Origin: UBA8106 sp964569695
GTDB lineage: Bacteria; Acidobacteriota; Vicinamibacteria; Vicinamibacterales; UBA823
Direction: 5' to 3'
NCBI GenBank assembly: GCA_964569695.1
Contig: CAZMUA010000003.1
Coordinates: forward strand, 62,001-126,000
Length of the DNA stretch: 64,000 nt
In this document: positions 26,219 through 34,292 of the stretch, piece by piece
How the letters are laid out: the number at the start of each line of letters is the position of its first letter
How positions within the stretch are numbered: position 1 is the stretch's first letter
Translations under genes and position numbers: made by a program
Notes under the pieces: generated by a model
What the model was told of the DNA's origin: nothing
What the model saw: only the letters and a program-made list of their open reading frames with translations
Database searches by the model: none

Positions 26219-26264
26219 TCCTGATTTGAAGATTGTAAAGAAGAGCAAGAAAGTCAAGAGTCAA
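26184..26264 (+). repeat. Two 18-bp direct repeats spanning the hspR stop
   Basis: AAGAAAGTCAAGAGTCAA occurs at 26184-26201 and again at 26247-26264. The 63-base spacing equals 21 codons. The first copy encodes the polar tail of the regulator; the second lies beyond the stop. Similar sequence after each copy (ending AATCCTGA) suggests a diverged local duplication. Confidence 0.75.
26203..26230. repeat. Perfect 28-bp palindrome over the hspR stop codon
   Basis: The 28 bases are their own reverse complement, with arms TTCAAATCAGGAT and ATCCTGATTTGAA around a central TA. The TAA stop (26216-26218) lies in the middle. It could be a strong hairpin or transcript end without a T-run, or a symmetrical protein-binding site. 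Confidence 0.8.
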
Positions 26265-26419
26265 GTTTGAAACGGAATCAATCCTGAAGAGATAGCCCTC
26301 CCGCCAATTTTTGATCATTTTTCTTCTGACTGCTTTTACTCTGCAGTACAATGTCGGCCTTAGGGAACTGCGGTAGTCGGTTGTGGTTCACCGTCATTTC
26401 AAGTGTGGTTAATAAAACG

Positions 26420-27289
26420 ATGTCCTGTGAGCACTGTGGTGGTACCGGGTGGAAACCGATCGAGGACGATGGTACCCATCATGTTGTGCGATGTGAATGT
26501 TGGCGCGACGCATTAGCCGACAAACTTCTTCGCGACGCACGAATTCCACCTCGCTATCAAGGTTGCGACCTCGGTGGATTTGTAACCTATCCTAATGAGA
26601 AATTAGAGAAGGCGGTAACTCGCAGTCGTACGTTTGCGGAGAGGTTCCCGGTTGTCGAGCGAGGACTTTTTTTTATTGGCCCACCAGGAATTGGTAAGAC
26701 TCATCTTGCTGTTGCAATTTTGAAGCATGTCGTCCAGAAGTGCGGCGCTCGGGCGTTGTTTTTCGACACCCGCGAATTGTTGCGGATGATACGAAGCACT
26801 TACAATCCAGTGGTTCGTACCACGGAGACCGACGTTCTGCGACCGGTCATCGAGGCTGAACTATTGGTGTTGGACGACCTTGGTTCTGAAAAGACGTCAG
26901 AATGGGTCGACGAGACGCTAAATCTAATAGTTAATACACGTTACAATGATCGAAGGCCGACTATTTTTACCTCTAATTACGAGGATCATCCTGAGCAGGA
27001 AGATGAACGCTTAGACCAAGCGCTCATTGAGCGAGTCGGCTTCCGAATGCACTCAAGATTGCATGAAATGTGTGAATTTCTTGAGTTTTCTGGAGCAGAT
27101 TATCGATTCTGGGACTCTGAACACGGGCCGGCAACATCAGAAGATCTTCTCCTGCTATGGAAGCGTCGCGGGGCGTCCGTCCTGCCTACTCGAGCGCCTC
27201 GGCGACGAGCTGGTGGCCAACTTAAGGCCAGACTGCGTGATGGCAAAGCCGACTTGAAATGGTCTGGTGGTAAGGCCGGGACGTCGTGA
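26420..27289 (+). CDS. DnaC/IstB-like AAA+ ATPase (helicase-loader type)
   Basis: A 289-residue ATPase. An N-terminal zinc-ribbon-like segment (CEHCGGTGWK and CECW, four Cys in the first 35 residues) precedes an AAA+ domain with Walker A GPPGIGKTH, Walker B LLVLDDLGSE and the sensor stretch TIFTSNYE. The C-terminal 50 residues are basic (RAPRRRAGGQLKARLRDGK). This matches the DnaC family that loads the replicative helicase; IstB transposition helpers share the fold, but no transposase is nearby. An ATG at 26351 would add 23 residues of unlikely sequence; the ATG at 26420 begins right at the zinc motif. The stop overlaps hemW by 4 bases. Confidence 0.85.
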   Translation: MSCEHCGGTGWKPIEDDGTHHVVRCECWRDALADKLLRDARIPPRYQGCDLGGFVTYPNEKLEKAVTRSRTFAERFPVVERGLFFIGPPGIGKTHLAVAILKHVVQKCGARALFFDTRELLRMIRSTYNPVVRTTETDVLRPVIEAELLVLDDLGSEKTSEWVDETLNLIVNTRYNDRRPTIFTSNYEDHPEQEDERLDQALIERVGFRMHSRLHEMCEFLEFSGADYRFWDSEHGPATSEDLLLLWKRRGASVLPTRAPRRRAGGQLKARLRDGKADLKWSGGKAGTS

Positions 27290-28467
27290 GTGCGGAGACG
27301 TGCTCAATTGAAGACTTACCAACAGTGGCGAGGATTACGGCAAGCGACGCACTAGGACTATACGTGCACATCCCGTTCTGCAGTGCTATTTGCGGCTATT
27401 GCAATTTTAATCGTATTTTATTTGATGAGTCGGCCAAAGAGTCGTACCTAACAGCGATCGAACTTGAAGTTCGAAAGATGGCTGATGGTTCTTCGGTTGA
27501 CTCGGTCCACTTTGGTGGCGGTACCCCGTCCTTGTTGTTGCCTGATGAGGTAGGTCGACTGGTGGCTGCTTGTCGGGACTCCTTTGATCTGGCGAGCGAC
27601 ACGGAAATCACATTGGAGGCGAATCCCGAGTCGTTGACGATAGAACGATTGGCTGGTTATCGCCAGGCTGGTATTACGCGGCTAAGTATAGGGGTGCAGT
27701 CTTTTCTTAATGAAGAACTCGCTCGGTTAGATCGAGCCCACACAGCGTCTGACGCGGAGCGTGTGTTCAGAACAGCTCGCAGAGAAGGTTTTGAAAATCT
27801 AAGCCTTGATCTCATGATGTGGTTGCCAGGGCAAACGTTTGTAGAATGGCAAACATCTATTGATGCCGCGCTCGCCTTGGCTCCTGATCACGTGTCACTC
27901 TATTTACTTGAGTTATATTCAAGTGCACCACTGCAAGCTAAGATGGCCAGACAAGCCTGGTCTCGTGTACCGGATGATGATGCAGCAGACATGTATCTGG
28001 GGGCTATGGAACGTTTCGACGGGGCAGGTTATCATCAGTATGAGATTTCGAACGTAGCAGGTCCAGGGAAGCGCTCACAGCATAATCTGAAATACTGGAC
28101 CGATGGGTCCTGGATTGGATTTGGTTGTGGTGCTCACTCAACCCGTGGCAATCTGAGGTGGCACAATGTTTCCAGTGTTGATGAATACGTTGTTAAGGCC
28201 CAAAATGGAGCCGATATCCGCGCTGATCATCGGGTGAGGCCTTTGGAAGAGTGTTGGTCTGACGCATTAATCATGGGATTACGACTCGTGGATGGGGTGG
28301 ACTTAGATATAGTGGAGACTCGTTACGAGGTTGACGTCAGGGGACAGTATGGTTCAGCTTTGAGGCCTTTTCTTGACGTCGGGTTGCTAGTGGAGGAAAA
28401 TCGGCGACTGCGGCTCAGCAGGCAGGGAATGCTGGTCGCGAATGAGATAATGAGTGTTTTCGTTTAG
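27286..28467 (+). CDS. hemW: HemW-like radical SAM heme chaperone
   Basis: A 393-residue radical SAM protein with the cluster motif Cys32, Cys36, Cys39 (CSAICGYCNF) preceded by LYVHIPF, then HFGGGTPSLL, ANPESLT, GVQSFLNEELARLDR, LDLMMWLPGQT and the HemW marker QYEISNVAGPGKRSQHNLKYW. These features separate HemW (heme transfer to respiratory enzymes) from true oxygen-independent coproporphyrinogen oxidase HemN, although older annotation uses the latter name. GTG start at 27286, overlapping the upstream stop by four bases (GTGA), so it is probably co-translated with the ATPase gene. Confidence 0.92.
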   Translation: MSAETCSIEDLPTVARITASDALGLYVHIPFCSAICGYCNFNRILFDESAKESYLTAIELEVRKMADGSSVDSVHFGGGTPSLLLPDEVGRLVAACRDSFDLASDTEITLEANPESLTIERLAGYRQAGITRLSIGVQSFLNEELARLDRAHTASDAERVFRTARREGFENLSLDLMMWLPGQTFVEWQTSIDAALALAPDHVSLYLLELYSSAPLQAKMARQAWSRVPDDDAADMYLGAMERFDGAGYHQYEISNVAGPGKRSQHNLKYWTDGSWIGFGCGAHSTRGNLRWHNVSSVDEYVVKAQNGADIRADHRVRPLEECWSDALIMGLRLVDGVDLDIVETRYEVDVRGQYGSALRPFLDVGLLVEENRRLRLSRQGMLVANEIMSVFV

Positions 28468-28515
28468 TGGGGCAATACGGTAAATTAAGCGCTTTTGATT
28501 CAAGGAGGTTTGGGA

Positions 28516-28992
28516 ATGTGTTTATTAAGATTTTTTTCGATCCGGTTTAGTCGATCTGTCTGGGTCGGAGCTTTGACAGCAACAATCGTTCTGTTTGGGA
28601 TGGAGGGCCTCGCGGTAGCGCAGGCGCAAAATACTGCGCTTACATTCAATAATGGAGGATTTATTCAAAACATCATTAAGGCCGCGAGTGCTGCCGATTT
28701 CGAAATGGTGATGGGAAGGGTGAAGGAAGGCCTTCAAAACAGCGACGACTCAGCCAAGCGACGTCAGGCGGATAGTTGGAAAATGTATAAGTTAGCAGGG
28801 GTCAACAACGGCAACGTGACTTACATCATGATTATCGATCCGCCTGTGTCACAAGCAAATTACACCGTTTCGACTATTCTTTTTGAGGCGTATGGGCAAG
28901 AAGAAGCGCAGCGTCTGTACGATATATATAGTGGCGCAGCCGCTGGTTATGGTGCTGTGGAATCTGACCCGGTAAGCTCTTTTAATCGCTAA
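28516..28992 (+). CDS. Secreted protein of an unknown family (paralogue A)
   Basis: A 158-residue predicted exported protein. A basic start and hydrophobic stretch (about 12-35) end in a probable signal-peptidase site after AVAQA. The mature domain carries DFEMVMGRVKEGL, SWKMYKLAG, TYIMIIDPP and EEAQRLYD, the same order of blocks found in the minus-strand gene at 29728-30192. The ATG at 28516 is chosen because AAGGAGG lies seven bases upstream; a TTG at 28495 precedes that ribosome site. No known domain is recognised. Its position after hemW is separated by only 48 bases. Confidence 0.72.
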   Translation: MCLLRFFSIRFSRSVWVGALTATIVLFGMEGLAVAQAQNTALTFNNGGFIQNIIKAASAADFEMVMGRVKEGLQNSDDSAKRRQADSWKMYKLAGVNNGNVTYIMIIDPPVSQANYTVSTILFEAYGQEEAQRLYDIYSGAAAGYGAVESDPVSSFNR

Positions 28993-29195
28993 GATATAGC
29001 TGACTACCGATAATTGCTATCACGGTCACTGTCTAGATTTAGCGGGCTCAAGTTTACCGCGTAGGGTGAATTGTCGATGCAGTATGTAAGGGTTGCCTTG
29101 TTAGCAATGCAGGTTTTTTCGACTGTAGAACCTCGCGTGCCCTGTTGAGGCTGTTCCGAGTGTCTTTGCCGATGAAATAGGCCGCACGGTTGGTT

Positions 29196-29717
29196 TCAAA
29201 AGGCTACATTTAACCCCACATAAAGTCGCTTGGGGTCGGATTCCTGTGGCGAACCCCGTAATCTAAAGATTCGATAGTCGACCCTTACCCGAAAAGGCCC
29301 AGCCAGAGTCATTTTGATGCCACCGCCGATGTTTAGGCCGAGTTGGTTAAATCTCGAACTGACAAATTTTTCTCGGTAGATGCCGATACCAGTTGTACCG
29401 TAGAACTTGAACCCCTTGACTGCTGTGGGAGTTTCAACCACAACATTTGCCATACCTGTTCTCAGTAACGGAGCTCCTAAGGCAGGGTCCTCTAGTGCGC
29501 TCGCATATTCCACCTCGAAGCCCACAGTCTTCATAAACAACATCCCGATGGAAAAACCGTGAGTCGGGCGGTTTGCGGTTGTGTTATTCGCCCCGGTAAA
29601 GAGTGTTACATCAGCATAGGTTGTTGCGGGTTGGAAAACCGTGGCGAGGCACACTAGGAAGCCCGTGAGTATTGCCAGTTTGCAACGAGCTCGGATTGGT
29701 GAACACAACTTGGTCAT
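29196..29717 (-). CDS. Small outer-membrane beta-barrel-like protein
   Basis: A 173-residue protein with a signal peptide (hydrophobic LAILTGFLVCLATVF, cleavage near TTYA). The mature chain of about 140 residues is rich in alternating strands and ends in Phe (LYVGLNVAF), as expected for recognition by the BAM complex. Segments such as GFKFYGTTGIGIY, GLNIGGGIKMTL and FRVRVDYRIF look like transmembrane strands; the size suits an eight-stranded barrel. The start at 29717 is preferred over an upstream in-frame ATG at 29750, because AAGGA precedes it and it follows the neighbouring stop by 10 bases. It is co-transcribed with the secreted protein upstream (29728-30192). Function unknown. Confidence 0.72.
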   Translation of the reverse strand: MTKLCSPIRARCKLAILTGFLVCLATVFQPATTYADVTLFTGANNTTANRPTHGFSIGMLFMKTVGFEVEYASALEDPALGAPLLRTGMANVVVETPTAVKGFKFYGTTGIGIYREKFVSSRFNQLGLNIGGGIKMTLAGPFRVRVDYRIFRLRGSPQESDPKRLYVGLNVAF

Positions 29718-29727
29718 GGCCTGTTCC

Positions 29728-30192
29728 TTAATCTTGGCTGTTTTCATCACTCGTCGCGGATTCGTTGAAATCCGAGGCCAATCGCATATTAATCATGCTT
29801 GGACTATAGGCATAGCACGACGCAAACGTTTCGTACAAGGCCTGGGCTTCAAGTGGTAATTCTTCTCGTAGGATATTACCAATCGTGTAGTCCGCTTCTT
29901 CGAGTGCAGGGTCAATGACGAAAATATACAGAACTGAATCTTGCGGGCCTGGTTCAATCGCTTGATAGACCTTCCAATTTTCAGCCTGATTACGGCGTAC
30001 TGCGCTTTCACTCTCATGCAAGGCATCACGTACTCGGCCTAGAACCATCTCAAAGTCTTCAGTCTTGTCTGGCTGAATGGGGTGAAATACCATGCCGGCT
30101 TCTGCTGTGAAGATGCGGTCTTGGCTAAAGGCTGGTGAGGCACCAAGCACAAGAATAAAGGTGGTTAGGGAAAGAATAGTTCGTCCAATCAT
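29728..30192 (-). CDS. Secreted protein of an unknown family (paralogue B)
   Basis: A 154-residue predicted exported protein: signal peptide with hydrophobic core LSLTTFILVLGASPAF, cleavage likely before QDRIF. The mature part shares DFEMVLGRVRDAL, NWKVYQAI, LYIFVIDPALEEADYT and LEAQALYETF with paralogue A at 28516-28992. The ATG at 30192 is preceded by AAGGAG (30200-30205 on the plus strand) seven bases away; a longer start at 30225 is less likely. The barrel-protein gene follows 10 bases after its stop. No function is known. Confidence 0.72.
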   Translation of the reverse strand: MIGRTILSLTTFILVLGASPAFSQDRIFTAEAGMVFHPIQPDKTEDFEMVLGRVRDALHESESAVRRNQAENWKVYQAIEPGPQDSVLYIFVIDPALEEADYTIGNILREELPLEAQALYETFASCYAYSPSMINMRLASDFNESATSDENSQD

Positions 30193-30422
30193 ACGCTTGC
30201 TCCTTAGTTGGGCGAGTAAAGGCACCCGTGGTAACGCATAGTATTAGTGTAGACCTTCCCCGACAAGGCTCAAAGTACTCTTGTGCCCGTGCCTGTCTTG
30301 ATTGGTATGGCTACCGCGGGGGTGTTCGAGCGTGTGATACAGTTTTGCCGAATTGTCCATCAGAAATATCAACAGCGAACACAATACAGCCCAGATTTTA
30401 GTGGCTCAATTTTCGGTGGTTG

Positions 30423-31388
30423 ATGACTCCAAGTGTTGAGCAAGCCCTCGTAGAGCGCATTCTTCAGAGAGACAGGCACGCTGTCGGGCGTGGCATTTCA
30501 CTTATCGAAACAGGATCGCCTGACGGGATTTCATTGATCAAGGCACTTTACGGACGTGCTGGACGAGCGTTCGTAATCGGTGTGACTGGAGCACCGGGCG
30601 TTGGTAAGAGCACGGTTGTCGATCGACTTATCGCGTTGTTGCGGGGGAATGGTCACCGTGTTGGCGTGGTTGCAGTTGACCCCACTAGTCCATTAAGTGG
30701 TGGGGCGATTCTTGGGGACCGGGTGCGGATGCAGGCTCATGTTGGTGATACTGGTGTCTTCGTTCGTAGTATGGCAACACGCGGTCAACTTGGAGGTCTG
30801 GCTATCGCCACTCGTGATGCTGTTGTGTTACTTGATGCGGCAGGCTATGACATTGTATTAATTGAAACGGTTGGGGTTGGTCAGGCCGAAGTTGAAATTA
30901 CTCGTGTTGCTGATATTTCCGTAGTGATTACGATTCCTGGTCTTGGCGATGATGTGCAGGCGCTTAAGGCTGGCCTTATGGAAATTGGTGACATATTTGT
31001 TGTGAATAAGGCTGACCACACTGGTGCGCATCAAGCTGTCGCTGAAATTGAGACTATGCTTGAAATGCAGCTCGACGAGTCCAAGACGTGGCGACCACCG
31101 GTCTTACTAACGCAAGCAACGGCTAGGGATGGCATCGACTTGCTACTAGAAGCCATTAATCGGTTTCATGTTGAAACTAGCCCTCTCCAATCTCAGCGCC
31201 GTCGCAATCGCGATCGTCTCGGCTTGTGGCAGCTTCTGCAACACCACTTTCGTCGACAGATCGAAACAGGTGATGTCCTGCGATCAGGCGAGTTTGATGA
31301 AATCCTTGAGAGCCTTTCTCGGCGAGAATTAGATCCGTATACAGCGGTGGAAACGATCTTGGAACGCACTCTTCGGAAAGGAGACTAG
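30423..31388 (+). CDS. meaB: MeaB-type GTPase, chaperone of B12-dependent mutase
   Basis: A 321-residue G3E-family GTPase (also called ArgK/LAO ATPase in old records). It has Walker A GAPGVGKST, VDPTSPLSGGAILGDRVRM, the MATRGQLGGLA switch segment, ETVGVGQAEVEI and NKAD for guanine recognition, with a C-terminal dimerisation arm. MeaB loads and protects adenosylcobalamin in methylmalonyl-CoA mutase; related G-domains serve isobutyryl-CoA mutase. It lies 6 bases before the epimerase gene, but about 25 kb from the mutase subunits at 3.3-5.6 kb. ATG at 30423 is preferred over the adjoining TTG at 30420. Confidence 0.94.
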   Translation: MTPSVEQALVERILQRDRHAVGRGISLIETGSPDGISLIKALYGRAGRAFVIGVTGAPGVGKSTVVDRLIALLRGNGHRVGVVAVDPTSPLSGGAILGDRVRMQAHVGDTGVFVRSMATRGQLGGLAIATRDAVVLLDAAGYDIVLIETVGVGQAEVEITRVADISVVITIPGLGDDVQALKAGLMEIGDIFVVNKADHTGAHQAVAEIETMLEMQLDESKTWRPPVLLTQATARDGIDLLLEAINRFHVETSPLQSQRRRNRDRLGLWQLLQHHFRRQIETGDVLRSGEFDEILESLSRRELDPYTAVETILERTLRKGD

Positions 31389-31394
31389 AACTAT

Positions 31395-31805
31395 ATGAAA
31401 GCGACGTTGATACATGTTGGCATCGCCGTAAGGGATATCGACGAAGCTTTACGATTCTATCGGGACGCACTGGGTCTTGAGGTGTCGTTATCCGAGACAG
31501 TTTCTTCGCAGCAGGTTCGAACACACATGGTATCGGCTGGGGAAGCGGAGCTTGAATTTTTGGAAGCTACAGAAGACGATTCACCGATCGGACGATTCTT
31601 GGTGTCACGCGGTCCAGGTTTACACCACATCACGTTTCGTGTTGACAATCTGAGCGATACCTTGGAGCAACTCCGAGTACGTGGTGTACGTTTGATTGAT
31701 GAGGTTCCGCGCCAAGGTCAGGATGGTTCACTCGTTGCGTTCATACATCCATCCAGTGTACATGGTGTGCTTGTGGAATTGATGGAAGAGCCGCAAAAAG
31801 GATGA
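31395..31805 (+). CDS. mce: Methylmalonyl-CoA epimerase
   Basis: A 136-residue VOC-fold enzyme that interconverts the 2R and 2S forms of methylmalonyl-CoA. Two beta-alpha-beta modules contain the metal-ligand positions: His in LIHVGIAVRDID, Glu in AELEFLEA, His in GLHHITFRVDN and Glu in LVELMEEP. Size and motifs fit Mce better than glyoxalase I. It follows meaB by six bases. The pair implies that the cell handles methylmalonyl-CoA, for example from propionate or branched-chain amino acids. Confidence 0.92.
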   Translation: MKATLIHVGIAVRDIDEALRFYRDALGLEVSLSETVSSQQVRTHMVSAGEAELEFLEATEDDSPIGRFLVSRGPGLHHITFRVDNLSDTLEQLRVRGVRLIDEVPRQGQDGSLVAFIHPSSVHGVLVELMEEPQKG

Positions 31806-31903
31806 CAAGGCCTGGTTACTGTATAGGTTGGATTCAATGGTAAGACCGGTGGCCGATTCTACGTTATAGATTAAGAACACTTAATTATTGGTGCTGGAGC
31901 CTT

Positions 31904-32767
31904 ATGGATATTCAAATTGGTATCATCGGTGGCAGTGGTTTATATGACATGGAGGCTTTGACTGATCGGCAGGAAATTATTGTTAAAACACCATTTGGTG
32001 AACCATCGGGCCCTTATGTTACGGGATCGCTACGCGGGCGCCGGATAGCCTTTCTGGCTCGTCATGGAAGTGGACACAGCATCTTGCCCTCCGAAATTAA
32101 TTTCCGAGCCAATATTTTTGGTTTCAAGACTCTTGGTGTCGAATGGATACTGTCAGCAAGTGCGGTGGGAAGCTTGCAGGAGGTGTATCGGCCACTGGAT
32201 ATCGTAGTGCCAGACCAGTTCATTGACCGCACTCGTGGACGCATCAGTACGTTTTTCGGTCGCGGTGTGGTTGCCCATGTTGGATTTGCTCGTCCACTCT
32301 GTCAGACACTCAGTGGGCTAGCCTTCGAGGCAGCGAATGCGTTGGGTGTGCGTTCCCATCGCGGTGGTACTTACGTTTGTATAGAAGGTCCCCAATTTTC
32401 GACGTTGGCAGAGTCCAGGCTTTATCAGTCATGGGGATTCGACATTATTGGGATGACGAATTTGCAGGAAGCGAAACTCGCTCGTGAAGCAGAAATTTGC
32501 TATGCGACTCTAGCGCTAGTTACGGATTATGATTGTTGGCATCCCACGCATGACGATGTGACGGTTGAAATGATCGTCAAGAATTTAACTCAGAATGCGG
32601 TGTCTGCACAGCAGGTGATCAGCGATGTTGTTGCTACACTGCCATGTGCACGACCTTGCGAATGTGCGACGGCCCTTGCTACATCCATTATTACAAGACC
32701 AGAGGCGATGTCTGCTAGCACGCGCAAGGAACTCTGGCCATTGATTGGTAAATACTTGTCAAAATAA
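31904..32767 (+). CDS. mtnP: S-methyl-5'-thioadenosine phosphorylase
   Basis: A 287-residue purine nucleoside phosphorylase-fold enzyme that splits methylthioadenosine into adenine and methylthioribose-1-phosphate. Motifs: IGIIGGSGLYDM with the phosphate loop, RHGSGHSILPSEINFRANI, SAVGSLQEVYRPLDIVVPDQFIDRT, GPQFSTLAES, GMTNLQEAKLARE, and VTDYDCWHP, whose Asp is characteristic of 6-amino purine specificity. Methylthioinosine phosphorylases are close relatives and cannot be fully excluded. It is followed by a sugar/nucleoside kinase 16 bases downstream. Confidence 0.9.
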   Translation: MDIQIGIIGGSGLYDMEALTDRQEIIVKTPFGEPSGPYVTGSLRGRRIAFLARHGSGHSILPSEINFRANIFGFKTLGVEWILSASAVGSLQEVYRPLDIVVPDQFIDRTRGRISTFFGRGVVAHVGFARPLCQTLSGLAFEAANALGVRSHRGGTYVCIEGPQFSTLAESRLYQSWGFDIIGMTNLQEAKLAREAEICYATLALVTDYDCWHPTHDDVTVEMIVKNLTQNAVSAQQVISDVVATLPCARPCECATALATSIITRPEAMSASTRKELWPLIGKYLSK

Positions 32768-32783
32768 TCTTTTTAAGGACTCT

Positions 32784-33695
32784 ATGGCGCAAATTCTTGC
32801 AGTTGGTTCAGTCGCGTTTGATTCCATCACGAACCCGTATGGAGAAGTTTCACGAGTTGTCGGCGGTGCAGCAACATATTTTAGTTTAGCCGCATCATTT
32901 TTTACTGACGTGGGGATCGTTGCGGTTGTGGGTGACGATTTTCAAGAGTCTCACATGCGCCTTTTCGACGGACGACGTATCGATCTAAGTGGTTTGAAAC
33001 GTGTGCCAGGTGAAACATTTCGCTGGAAAGGTGAATATAGCGCTGATTTGAATTCACGTGAGACGATTTATACGCACCTCAATGTTTTTGAAGATTTTCG
33101 ACCCGTAGTTCCAGAAGTTTACCGGTCGTCTCCGTTCGTATTCCTTGGAAACATTCATCCGTCCCTGCAACTCGAAGTACTCGATCAGGTGAAGAAGCCA
33201 GACCTCGTAGCGGCGGATACGATGAACTACTGGATCGAGGGTAATCCTAAGGAACTGCGGCAGGTGCTTAAACGGGTCGACATTCTTATCATTAACGATG
33301 AAGAAGCTCGACAACTGAGCGGCGAATCTAATCTTGTTAAGGCGGCCCGCGGTATCAAGAATCTTGGTCCAACGATAGTGATTATCAAACGTGGTGAATA
33401 TGGGGCATTAATGGCGGGTGCGGAGGGATTCTTCGCGGTGCCTGGTATGCCACTAGAAAAGGTCTGTGACCCGACGGGTGCTGGCGATACCTTTGCAGGA
33501 GGATTTGTTGGTTACCTAGCTGGGTGTGAGAAGACAACGGACGTTGTAATGGCTCAAGCGATCATTGCGGGTAGTGCGATGGCCTCCTTTTCCGTTGAGG
33601 ATTTCGGATTAGATCGCCTATTACGACTAACTCAAGATGAAGTCGAACGTCGATTCGTCGCGTTTAAGCAACTCACACACTTTCAGGAGTTGTAG
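32784..33695 (+). CDS. PfkB-family carbohydrate/nucleoside kinase
   Basis: A 303-residue ribokinase-fold kinase. The N-terminus has VVGGAATYFSLAASFF, the middle VAADTMNYWIEGN and INDEEARQLSG, and the C-terminal PfkB signature DPTGAGDTFAGGF contains the catalytic Asp and anion hole. The sequence fits sugar or adenosine kinases; the exact substrate cannot be told. Adjacency to the methylthioadenosine phosphorylase suggests a nucleoside, ribose or adenine-salvage role (inference). The ATG at 32784 is chosen because AAGGA lies five bases upstream; the longer frame from 32745 overlaps the previous gene. Confidence 0.88.
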   Translation: MAQILAVGSVAFDSITNPYGEVSRVVGGAATYFSLAASFFTDVGIVAVVGDDFQESHMRLFDGRRIDLSGLKRVPGETFRWKGEYSADLNSRETIYTHLNVFEDFRPVVPEVYRSSPFVFLGNIHPSLQLEVLDQVKKPDLVAADTMNYWIEGNPKELRQVLKRVDILIINDEEARQLSGESNLVKAARGIKNLGPTIVIIKRGEYGALMAGAEGFFAVPGMPLEKVCDPTGAGDTFAGGFVGYLAGCEKTTDVVMAQAIIAGSAMASFSVEDFGLDRLLRLTQDEVERRFVAFKQLTHFQEL

Positions 33696-33712
33696 AGACA
33701 GGAGAACAACTG

Positions 33713-34114
33713 TTGCGTACACACCAGAATGTCCGCCCGTCGACGGTTGGGAAGCCTAATGCTGTGTTGTTGTGCATTGTCGCGTGGTTCATCCCCGGGG
33801 CTGGTCACTTATGGTTACAGCGGACGCGGAACGGTGTCATTCTGTTTACCGCTTTGTCACTTATGTTTGTGATCGGTTTAGTGCTAGGTGGACGGATTTT
33901 CCCTTTTGAACCATCTCAACCCCTTGTGGCCTTGGCATCGATTGCTGATATGGGGATCGGAGCAGCGTATGTGATTGCGCGACTAGCTGAATGGGGCATT
34001 GGTACAGTCGCAATTAGCACATATGAATATGGCAATACGTTTCTCATCACATCAGGACTCCTGAATTTTTTAGTGATGATTGATGTGTACGATATTGCTA
34101 TGGGGAGAAAATAG
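33713..34114 (+). CDS. Small multi-pass membrane protein, unknown function
   Basis: A 133-residue integral membrane protein with about three helices (around 18-33, 42-60 and 108-126). The segment CIVAWFIPGAGHLWLQRTRNG resembles the start of TM2/DUF6677-like membrane proteins; the resemblance is weak. It starts at a TTG with AGGAGA seven to ten bases upstream and follows the kinase gene by 17 bases. A cluster of small membrane proteins continues downstream. Confidence 0.7.
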   Translation: MRTHQNVRPSTVGKPNAVLLCIVAWFIPGAGHLWLQRTRNGVILFTALSLMFVIGLVLGGRIFPFEPSQPLVALASIADMGIGAAYVIARLAEWGIGTVAISTYEYGNTFLITSGLLNFLVMIDVYDIAMGRK

Positions 34115-34118
34115 GAAT

Positions 34119-34292
34119 TTGGCCAGTCACTTCGGATTACTTGTTTTGTTTTCGATGTTTGTATCTCTAGTCTTCGCTGTGCTCATGCGCGAAAACCCGG
34201 GTGAGCAATTAAGGTTGGGCGGTACTTTGCTTGCCAGCTTTGTTCTGTCAGCGGTCGTGCTTGGATGGATGATGTATGCGGTTCCGTGGTAA
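34119..34292 (+). CDS. Small two-helix membrane protein
   Basis: A predicted 57-residue protein with two hydrophobic helices (LLVLFSMFVSLVFAVLM and LLASFVLSAVVLGWMMYAV) joined by a short charged turn, RENPGEQLRLGG. A TTG at 34119 with GGGGAG and AGGAA upstream is the most natural start; the frame is open back to 34080, where it would overlap the preceding gene. Tight packing between two membrane-protein genes and strong hydrophobic periodicity argue that it is real. No family is recognised. Confidence 0.55.
   Translation: MASHFGLLVLFSMFVSLVFAVLMRENPGEQLRLGGTLLASFVLSAVVLGWMMYAVPW

Noticed and set aside
26420..27289. IstB transposition helper
   Set aside because: The fold fits IstB as well as DnaC, but no transposase, terminal repeats or target duplication are nearby.
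28993..29195. Gene or terminator between the convergent secreted-protein and barrel genes
   Set aside because: No supported open frame or strong hairpin with a T-run was found in the 203 bases.
30193..30422. Promoter for meaB or for the minus-strand secreted protein
   Set aside because: TACAGT-like hexamers exist but lack a matching -35; not strong enough to list.
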